A stretch of 64,000 nt of DNA, taken from the NCBI GenBank assembly GCA_011032825.1, contig JAADJZ010000021.1:310001-374000 (forward strand), in the 5' to 3' direction. Source of the DNA: Massariosphaeria phaeospora. Lineage: Eukaryota > Ascomycota > Dothideomycetes > Pleosporales. The position numbers and the translations under genes were made by a program. Shown in pieces: positions 56,394 through 64,000 of this stretch. The notes below the pieces were generated by a model. The model worked only from the letters and a program-made list of their open reading frames with translations. It was not told the DNA's origin and made no database searches. Numbering within the stretch: the first letter of the stretch is position 1; each line of letters begins with the position of its first letter.

Positions 56394-58506
56394 TTTGTCT
56401 ACTGCCCAAACCTCTCTGCTATTAAACGATGTTGATAGAGAGCTCTGCAAGAGAATGTACAAGCAGTAAGCAGAGAACGGAAAGTCAGACTGGAGTACCA
56501 CGAGTTCGAAGGGTTCTACAACAGCCGTGAGCGGCAGCGCCCCTTCTTAAAGGTAACGTCCTACAGGTCACCGGTCAAAAAGCATTGCGGGCGTCAAAAG
56601 ATCCCGTATTTCGCATGTCGGCAGCGTGGACTGACTGGTGGTGTTCACCGTGTGCGGCCTAGTACACGAGTGCCGCTCCACAGATCGACCCGTTGCTGTT
56701 CCAAAAGTGACATTCCTAAGCGACAGTGTACAGCACTGGCCAATCCGAGGGCCGGACGGCATGGCTAGCGGTGGCTGAAGCCAATGGCGTTAAGATGGGC
56801 TTCAGGGGCTCCTGTCGAAGTTCGATACTTGGCGCTTCTAAATTGGGAATGGAGTGTGGTGGTTTGGGGTTGATCGGAAGCGCGTGGCGGACGTCCGGGG
56901 TCGTGGTTTGCTGGAAGACGAGGCGGGCTGAAAGCATACGAGGGCGGGCTTTCAGCTGCGTCTCGGCTGGCGGCACACAGCTCGATGGGAGGATGCGCTG
57001 GCTGTCGGACTAAAACTTGGACGACCGGTGAAGCGCTGAGGAGGTGAATACGTACGATAGGTAGCGTCGGTGTTATCAGATGCTCAAGAAAGATTCTAAG
57101 TAGGCATGTAGATGCGGTTATCAGCGTTGTATGTACTTACCAGGACTAGGGGGCCCTTTGAATAGTAAACATAGTCGGAAACACATCACGGAACAGGTGC
57201 AGATACGTGATGTCTTATGCTAGGCGATACGGGATACCCAGAACGACGTTGAGGATAATGTGGATGATAAATCGACATTGTGTAACATTTCGGGGAAACA
57301 CATGCGAAAGCTAACAGTCCCCGAGGAGGTATCCTTCGCAATGAGTGCGAAAGAGGAATGTACCGGTATCGGATGCGATGAGCTCTGCATGGTTAATCCG
57401 ATTGAGCTGGTAGTGCGTGGATAGGAGGTTCAAGAAGGACTACCGTGGGAACCCCTCTCCTGGGGCTAGTGGGGCCGTCGTTGATAAGGCGGAGTACGTA
57501 TCCGAATGAAGGCCGTTCGACTAACTGAAGTCTCTATTTCCGAGCTGGCTTGCTCCAAGAGTCCGGACTCTGTTGAAGGCATTGAAGCTGCCGCTGCGGA
57601 TGTCTCGGAGGACGGAAGATTTTTGCGACATGAGTCTAGAGCCAAACGAGTCTACCGGGTAGTGCGACCTGGCCCCGTCCTAAGTTGCCACACCACCTCC
57701 AACATATCGAAACTGCGTCAACCACTCATCTTTATCCCGTTCAGATCTGCATCCCCAGCCAAAGTCGGCGAGATGATGACCCGAGTCGCTGCTGCCTACC
57801 CGTAGCCTCTTACAGAAACGGGATCTCTGGAACTAAAGAGAATATGTTGCAGTGTAGAATGCAGTGAAAACAAAAGTATTGTGTATTGTCTCTGTCGTTG
57901 TCGTTCTGCTCGTGCGAACCTCCAAGAAGGCCAGCAGCAGGGTCTATTTACATGACGTATCTATGATACAGCTGAGGTAAGAGGTACTCGATAAGTGAGG
58001 AAGTAGCACTAGAACACTATTACGTGATCTGCTTCTCCTCATAACCGCAACAGAATAGATCCGCGCGCCTCCAAAACAATCCTGCCAACGTAGCAATACA
58101 ACTCTATAAAGCTACAATGCTGTACTCCGTACAGAGCGGAGACTTAAGACTATCAGATATAAGAGAAAATCTAAGTTGTATGTAGTCCTCTTGTCAAGAG
58201 TTACATCCTAACGACTTCAGGCTTATTTCTGGAGAGTTAAAGCCGTCTTCTTTTGGCTGGTTTTTCTTATAACTAGCGTGAAGTTTGGATTTAGGCACAA
58301 GAAGCCTTGCCTATTCACTACCCAGGTATGCCTGTAGCCCCGATATACCATGCAGATTGCTGATTATCAGGTGAAAAGAGTCGAAAGACACCAAAAATTT
58401 GGGAAAGAGTGGGCATTTTCACCGTTGTTCTTTCTCCGCACGTCCTACCATCTTGCGAGCGAGTACAGCTTGCGCATAACAGCCTATGTAGGGAAACCCC
58501 CCTGCC
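56394..58506. other. Long intergenic region with MITE-like sequence
   Basis: About 2.1 kb. The left end is the promoter of the MARVEL-like gene. Frames at 56716-57013 overlap on both strands and have no motif; those at 57506-57867 run into a MITE terminus. A MITE-like element (copy C) spans about 57811-58135 and the 9-mer TACTCCGTA is at 58123-58131. No gene supported. Confidence 0.5.
57811..58135. mobile_element. MITE-like element, copy C (inverted, with extra internal sequence)
   Basis: The terminus ACAGAAACGGGATCTCTGGA at 57812-57831 is the same end sequence as in copy A. The interior (58055-58110, read on the minus strand: TTGTATTGCTACGTTGGCAG, TTTTGGAGGCGCGCGGATC) matches copies A and B, so this copy is in reverse orientation. 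It carries about 200 bp of additional sequence between interior and terminus, and the far end is not clear. Limits are approximate. Confidence 0.5.
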
Positions 58507-60696
58507 TCAATGCTCGCAAAAACTGTATGAGTGTGCTTGCCATCCATCCTCCGAGTTTCGTTGAAACTGTCCACGTACCTCCATAAGCTTAGCCCGGTGT
58601 TCTTTAGCCTCCTCTCTTGTCATAGGTAGCGTGTCGATATTGGCCTCGAAGTACTCGCGTATCATCTCCATCAATTCCAGTGGCAGTTTCCCTTCGTTCG
58701 GACCGGAGACATCCGAATGTACGCCGTGCTTCTCAAGCAGGCTCAACACTTCAAAGGGAAGCTTTGACATAGCTGCCTTTCTGGACTCGGTTGTGGACCC
58801 GAAGACGGAATCCATCCACCAATCCTGCTGCTGCGGTGGCACGTTCGCTGTCGAAATGATGCGTAGTGTTGGCACAACAAGCCAGAGCGCAATGAAGCGT
58901 CGGTGGCCTGGCTTCGTTGGGTCGGTGAGACGGAAAGGAGAAACTCTGTGTTGACTTTGTACAAGGTGTCAGTGATGATGACAAGAAACAGTAGGGGTTT
59001 ACGTGGCGGGTGGCTGTACTAACAAGACGTTTGGGAAGGCGAGCAATCTGCCTTGACGTGTTTCCACGTTGCCATAATTCTGCAAGCAGCTACCGGAAAG
59101 CCCCAGGTCCGTTCCGTATATCTGTTCCATCCAGCTATAGTTATTTTGTCCTACTGAATATTCATCATAAGTGTATGCCGAAGTCTGCATGCGGAACGAC
59201 AGGCTGCTTGGCGAGATATTTTCACTGTCTACGTAGTAAAGCGCAGTGGCACATATCTGTTCATTCATCTGGCCTTCAACCTGTGTGGTAAAGTGAGCAA
59301 TCAAGTCATGAACGAAGGAAGCGACAGATGAGACTTACATGCCAACCGCCAGCCGGAAATTCTGGTTTCTCAGGGGTAAGCTCGATGGACGCCATCTTGA
59401 CAATGATCTGAAGGCCGGAGTCTTTGTACAAGTCCTGAAGACGTTTGCTTAGTTTTGGCTCATAATCCACGTCAGAGAACTCGAGCTCTGGAATGTCTGG
59501 CTTGCGCAAGACTTTCCACTTGCATTCGGTCTCATCATCATATTCGGGGTCGTAGTCGCCGTCGGATCTCTCATCCCAGTTGACCTCGACATCAGCGACG
59601 TCCTGAGGATTCTTGGGAATCCAGTTTTCCACATTATCATCGCTGTCAAAATTAGCACTCAATCTGTTCCCACGTTTGACGCAGTTTACCTACTCTGGAT
59701 TTTTTGGCCTCCCAAACCGAGAGTCATTGCGTCCAGCCCCCGAAAGGCATTGATCCCATAGTGGGAGGGCCGTCTTGATGAGCACCTCAATTGCACGATA
59801 TATGTCGGGGTATTTGGTCGGATGAAGGTTGTTGATGTAGCTGGTGAACTTGACACTGTCCTCCCCTTGAAAAGCAACGTTTGCTGGTAACCATTGGTAC
59901 GTGTTTGACCATAATTGTGGTGGTACCGTTCCACCCCCAACATTAGCCTCGAACCTACCCGAGCTGTTATGAGTATCATCCTTCGGAATTATTTCACCTT
60001 TGCCAGCCCATTTCTCGATCGCATTGCTGACACCAACCTCCTCCTCTTTCAATACTCTACTCCGACCATAGACCAAGGGATACATCGACGGGTGCACTAA
60101 ATTCTGCACCATGTCGTTAGAATTCGGATGCCAATCAGGAGATGAGCTCTGGTCGTTTTTGAGCTTATCAAAAGCATTCCGCAGCAACTCATGCAGTTCA
60201 GAGGAGACCAGTCGATCGGACTTGGCTATGGAGGCGCATGCCTCTAGTGTGGGGACAATACTGCACTTCTCATAGTACTTGGCCTTGCTTCGGAGTTCTT
60301 CGATGCACTTGACGATAGGCAATTAGTAGACTAATATAAGTGTAGGGGAGTGCAACATACGACATCGAAAGTAGTCGCGTTCATGATGCCCTCCGTCGGC
60401 TCCACGCTAGTCTCAGTGTCATATTGCGACTTCGCGCTCGTCGCAAGTTTCCACAAATCGTCGTCCGGGATTGCGAGGGCTTCTTTGCGCCATTTTGACA
60501 CGATTTCGTTATCGAAGACCTTGTTATACCATTCATTCTTATCGGTAAGACGATCCATAATGTTCATCATGGCAACCTCGCGCACAGGGAGTAGTCCGGA
60601 TTTCGAGCCGCTGCAGCTGCCGTGTGCCCCAATAGGATATTGCTCATCCCAGGGATCGTAGCGTAGGTCGAGTCCAAGTCCTGGGTAGTCCGGCAT
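58507..60696 (-). CDS. DUF4246 family protein
   Basis: Member of a widespread, uncharacterised fungal family. Exons 60696-60361, 60307-59694, 59642-59339, 59280-59003, 58945-58507; 656 aa, every phase closes. Family landmarks: N-terminal MPDYPGLGLDLRYDP; HPSMYPLVYGRSRVL; WSNTYQWLPANVAF and TSYINNLHPTKYPDIYRAIE; GGWHVEGQMNEQICATALYY across the third junction; FRMQTS; RLLAFPNVLLVQPPATVSPF; LTDPTKPGHRRFIALWLV; RIISTANVPPQQQDWW; end YSFCEH. The pattern GGWHVEG ... HRRFIALWLVVP ... R resembles a 2-oxoglutarate/Fe(II) dioxygenase-like arrangement (an HxE and a late H/R), which is an inference. A fungal family of this size usually has length 500-700, so it appears complete. It ends 256 bp from a transposon insertion. 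Confidence 0.9.
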
Positions 60697-60952
60697 GGTA
60701 AATACTCTTCAGATTGAGTGTCGAGGGATTGAAGAGAGACGTAGGCGCTTGTGCAACAATGAGAGGGAACGGGACGACTTTCGCCAGGTGTTATAAGGAA
60801 TCAGGACACTATTTATGTTGGGTCATGGCGGTCGAGCGCAGTGCAGTTTCGGCAACCTCTAGGCAGTCAACGGAAAGGAAGGATGTGACGATGTTGTTTG
60901 GGGTGGACTAACAGGACGGGGCGTATCTGGTGCCTGGAGCTAGGCTAGTCTA
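60697..60952. promoter_or_regulatory. Promoter of the DUF4246 gene, bordered by a transposon
   Basis: The 256 bp between the DUF4246 start codon and the transposon end. The insertion therefore lies within or at the edge of the upstream regulatory region and may affect expression. Confidence 0.45.
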
Positions 60953-60999
60953 CCGTGCTGACGCGCGTAATGCCCGGGTTCGCGTAATGCCCCACCAAC
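60953..60999 (+). repeat. Left terminal inverted repeat of the pogo element
   Basis: 47 bp identical to the reverse complement of 63025-63071. It contains two copies of GCGTAATGCCC about 16 bp apart, presumably the transposase binding sites. Confidence 0.92.
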
Positions 61000-61051
61000 T
61001 TTCAAAAACCGTCCCAACTACCTACCTTCAACACGCGATATCTTAACCACT

Positions 61052-62917
61052 ATGGCTCCAATTGATGACGCAATTGTAGCGTTTAAATCGCAAAGTCCTG
61101 ATGCAAAACTCTCCCTGCAGGCAATTTCCAATTAGTATAGTGTTGAGCGATCGACGCTAGGGCGGCGCGTACGAGGTGTAACACGCCCAAAACAAGTCAA
61201 GGCAGCCGCTCAACAACACCTTAACCTACAACAAGAGTTAGAGCTTTGCGCTTATATTAAAGACTTAACAAAGCAAAAGCTACCTTCTACGCAAGCTATA
61301 ATCTAAAATTTTGCTAGCAAAGTAGCGAAAACGCGTGTTTCAAACGCCTAGGTAACGCGCTTCATCAACCGAAACAGCAACTATCTCATTTCTAAATGGA
61401 CCTCTGGTATAGACGCTGTACGTTACCACGTTAATTCAAGGTTCAAATATAACCTATATTTTGAGCTTCTGCATAGTAAAATAGAGGAGTACAACGTCCT
61501 GCCCAAGAACACCTACAATATAGACGAAAAAGGCTTTATAATAGGTGTGACCGGACGCTCTAAACGAGTGATCTCACGACACCAATAGGAGCAAAAAGAG
61601 GTAACGTCAGCTTTTCAAGATAGCTCCCGGGAGTGGGTGACGCTTTTGGCAGCAGTTTGTGCTGATAGTGAGGTGTTACCGCCTAGGCTGCTGTACGCCT
61701 CAGCCAACAGCACATTACAATCAACATGGGTAGCCGACATCCAAGCTAGTCAACACGACGTGTTTGTGAGCTCAACACTATCAGGTTGGAGCAATAACGA
61801 CGTTGGTTTGGCATGGTTGGAGCAGGTATTTGACCGCTGTATAAAGGAGAAAGCTCGCCGTAGAAGAAACTACCGCCTCCTCATCGTCGACGGCCATGGT
61901 AGTTACCTAACTGACGACTTCCTCAACTACTGTCTCAACCACCGGATACTTCTCGGTGTTATGCCGCCTCACAGTACCCATACGCTTCAACCGCTTGATG
62001 TGGTAATGTTCAAGCCTCTATCAAGCTCCTATACCAAGGCCCTTACCACCTACCTCCAACAAAGCCTCGGGCGAGTTCCAATACGTAAGGGCGACTTCTT
62101 CCCGCTGTTTTGGGAAGCCTAGGGTGCCTCGTTCAAGAAGGCTACCGTACTCAAGTCTTTTGAAGCTACTGGTATTTGGCCTATAGATCGAGAGAAAATA
62201 CTCAAACGCTTCACCGATAAGGCTCCGGATAGAGCCTCACGATCGTCAGCTCTCACCGATAAGAATTGGATCCATATAGAGCGCCTTGTAAGAGCTGCAG
62301 TTACCGACACTAGCGCAGAGGAGTCGAAGCAGCTCTCTCAATCAGTACACTATCTCTATGTACAAAATGAGCTGCTTCACCATAAAAACCAGGGCTTGAA
62401 GACTGCCCTTACTACTTACAAGAAGCACAAGAAGAAGGGCTCTGTCCTTAACCTCCAGCAGCGCAAGGAGTATCATGGTGGAGCTATCATGTAGTCGCCG
62501 CGGAAGATCCGGAAAGCAATGGCTCGTAAGGTGGTCAAGCAGCGTACGAAGAAAAAGCTAGAGTTGCAAAAAGCAAACACTAAGGAGCTTAAGGCAGCTG
62601 CTACTTTGTACAACAAAAAAATCGCGGAGGAGAAGCGTGTGGCGCGGGAGAAGCTCAAGGTTGAGCGCGATCGTGAGAAGGCTGAAAAGGCAGCTATCGC
62701 GGCGGCCAAAAAAGCAGAACTCAACACCAGAAAAGAGCTTCAGACTGCCTAGTCTAGTAAGCGCAAGGCCTCACGAGTATCCTCATCTAAGGATAAGCCC
62801 TAGAAACGTATGCGCGTTGCTGCAGCTCGCGCGGCGTCACCTGAAGCTGCACCAGCTGCTCCACCCAAGGTGAACCGCCGCGGCCGCAGCATCAACGTTC
62901 CATCTAAATATAGATAA
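61052..62917 (+). pseudogene. Transposase pseudogene, pogo/Fot1 DDE family, eight internal stops
   Basis: A single frame of 622 codons from ATG 61052 to TAA 62915-62917. Internal stops start at 61133, 61304, 61349, 61586, 62120, 62492, 62750 and 62801: seven TAG and one TAA, no TGA. Domain order is that of Fot1/pogo transposases: N-terminal helix-turn-helix part, a CENP-B-like region, then the DDE core with the first Asp in YNIDEKGF, the second in LLIVDGHGSYLTDD, and the third in HTLQPLDVVMF. Two stops fall where the family has Trp (FWEA*GASF, GGAIM*SPRKIR). TGG to TAG and CAG/CAA to TAG/TAA are the outcomes of CpA-to-TpA change, typical of repeat-induced point mutation. The C-terminal part is Lys/Ala/Glu-rich. 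Not functional as read. Confidence 0.92.
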
Positions 62918-63024
62918 AACAAGTTGTACAATAGCCTCATTACAATCGCTCTACTAAAAAATCTCGTGATAATAGCTATTGTACGTGTTGTTATAGGCTC
63001 AAGTTTGTGGTGGTGAGCATGTTG

Positions 63025-63071
63025 GTTGGTGGGGCATTACGCGAACCCGGGCATTACGCGCGTCAGCACGG
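63025..63071 (-). repeat. Right terminal inverted repeat of the pogo element
   Basis: 47-bp perfect inverted partner of 60953-60999, adjoining TA at 63072-63073. Confidence 0.92.
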
Positions 63072-63519
63072 TAGGCTAGGCGTAGTTATGCAGAAGCGCG
63101 CAAAGCCGACATCTTCATCTCTCTCTTCAGTACTACGCACTGCATGTTTGATCCGGACTGGGCACGCTGTCGCCTGGTTTTCAAGCACCAAACGAATTAC
63201 GGTACACCTAGCACCACATCGTCTGCTATAGACGGTAGCTATCTTCGAGCGCTGTTGCACCGGTGCTGGAGAACCGGCACAGAAACACGGGATTGGCCCG
63301 GCAATCCTCCTGGCAGTATAGGAGATTTCAGCAATTGAGAGATAGTATAGCTTCCTCTCTACAAAGCCCTATCGTATCTAGCATACTAGGTAATGTCTTA
63401 CCTGCGCACGAAAACGATGAGTTGCCATAATCAGCTTTACGCCGGAAGCGCATTTAGTTTCCGGATGCCAGATGTCGGCAACGGTTGCTTCCTAGTATGC
63501 TAAAGAGTAGGTAGTCTAC
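63072..63519. other. Region right of the transposon, no supported gene
   Basis: About 450 bp. It contains the perfect 12-bp inverted repeat TAGCATACTAGG (63379-63390) / CCTAGTATGCTA (63491-63502), about 100 bp apart. No coding evidence. Confidence 0.5.
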
Positions 63520-63917
63520 ATGACTCGTGGCTCAACCAGCAGGGCCACTCCACCACAGCGTCCTTTCCTCCAAAAGCCGTTGCCCGTCCAGCAAGGCGTG
63601 AACACCAGGCCACTCAACGGACCGCTCCGTGAGCGAACAATCAACTCTCCCCTACCCGACCCTCAGCCAGATACCTGTATAGAGTCGTTGCCTATTCAGC
63701 ATGGCGTGAACACCAGGCCGCTCGATGGACCGCCCCCGTGAGCCTCCAATCAACTCCACGATACCCTTGCAGCCCACGCACCCAATATGAGGCTGTTAAT
63801 ACTCACATCTCCAGAGCATACAGTGGACGTCTGAGCAGCTCGTATCAATATCCGGGCGACTCGACCGTCCAATCCGTCTCGGGAGCGTCCGACCAAACGA
63901 ACACCGATCGACTTGAT
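63520..63917 (+). other. Possible repeat-containing coding remnant at the window edge
   Basis: A frame from 63520 (MTRGSTSRATPPQRP) contains two units about 108 bp apart with the shared peptide LPVQQGVNTRPLNGP / LPIQHGVNTRPLDGP. In the second unit an extra C in a C-run shifts the frame to a stop at 63741; the other frame from 63738 then stays open to 63917 with plausible composition. This could be an exon of a gene continuing beyond the window, a frameshifted pseudogene, or chance. No splice sites are convincing and no family is recognised. Confidence 0.3.
63580..63735 (+). repeat. Two-unit tandem repeat, about 108-bp period
   Basis: Both units contain GGCGTGAACACCAGGCC and a following GGACCGC...CGTGAGC block, offset by about 108 bp. 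The second unit is incomplete and has a one-base insertion relative to the first. Confidence 0.7.
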
Positions 63918-64000
63918 TAGTAAGTAATCATATGCGACTACGTTCTTTAGTCATTTAACTGATTGTTCAACAGAGGAAGGCCATCGTGCGGCCAAGTCTC

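Larger units (their letters stand above)
60953..63071 (+). mobile_element. Fot1/pogo-type (Tc1-mariner) DNA transposon, RIP-inactivated
   Basis: Complete 2.1 kb class II element. Both ends carry a perfect 47-bp terminal inverted repeat starting CCGTGCTGACGCGC; it is flanked by TA on each side (60951-60952 and 63072-63073), the Tc1/mariner target duplication. One transposase reading frame (61052-62917) fills the element with no frameshift but eight internal stop codons. Complete ends with many stops and no indels indicate point-mutational inactivation rather than decay. Its terminal repeat differs from that of the MITE-like copies, so it did not give rise to them. Confidence 0.92.

Noticed and set aside
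58507..58600. Additional intron (gtacgt...tacag) near the end of the DUF4246 gene
   Set aside because: Reading straight through gives the family's usual C-terminus YSFCEH and stop; splicing would replace it with unrelated residues.
38467..63071. Idea that the MITE-like copies derive from the pogo element
   Set aside because: Their terminal sequences are unrelated to the 47-bp pogo ends.
1..64000. CRISPR arrays, rRNA or tRNA genes
   Set aside because: No regularly spaced direct repeats, no rRNA-like sequence and no cloverleaf with conserved A and B boxes that I could recognise.

Overview
The window is nuclear DNA of a filamentous ascomycete, most likely a dothideomycete of the Pleosporales type. 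Nearly every gene is interrupted by short introns (about 45-160 nt) with gtaagt/gtatgt-type donors and ctaac/ctgac branch sites. The families present (Zn2Cys6 regulator, AA11 oxygenase, DUF4246, Afi1/DENN, fungal permeases) are those of Pezizomycotina. I rebuilt spliced models for about 26 protein genes; the reading phase closes at each junction except one.

Layout. 0.1-5.5 kb: an MFS monocarboxylate-type transporter, a Zn2Cys6 regulator and the first member of an uncharacterised three-member family. 7.7-16.3 kb: AA11 chitin LPMO, a large glycosylated membrane protein, an Arg/Ser-rich Cys-rich protein and a secreted class 3 lipase. 17-27.5 kb: a myosin-light-chain-like EF-hand protein, Afi1, two further members of the uncharacterised family in tandem, and Swc3 of the SWR1 complex. 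28-38 kb: a metabolic stretch with GH27 alpha-galactosidase divergent from a type-B carboxylesterase, a 6PGDH-like dehydrogenase divergent from a class II aldolase, and an amino-acid permease. 39-49 kb: an LPxDVRNQIY-type protein, a copper-fist-like N-terminus joined to a membrane-anchored protein, a Mid2/WSC-like surface protein, a Gly/Val repeat protein and a plasma-membrane syntaxin. 49-56 kb: nicotinate phosphoribosyltransferase, a membrane-tethered cytochrome-b5-like protein and two small multi-pass membrane proteins. 58-61 kb: a DUF4246 protein.

Mobile DNA is concentrated at the right. A complete 2.1 kb Fot1/pogo-type transposon (60953-63071) has perfect 47-bp inverted ends and TA flanks. 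Its transposase frame is intact but carries eight internal stops, all explainable by CpA-to-TpA mutation (RIP). Three non-autonomous elements of a different terminal-repeat family lie near 38.5, 54.9 and 57.9 kb. The 9-mer TACTCCGTA (either strand) occurs five times, always between genes.

The best candidates for something undescribed are the three-gene family (4481-5508, 21728-23089, 23718-24905), which shares two sequence blocks and an intron at the same place and phase, and the copper-fist-like/membrane protein at 40679-42323. All assignments come from reading the sequence; no database search was possible.
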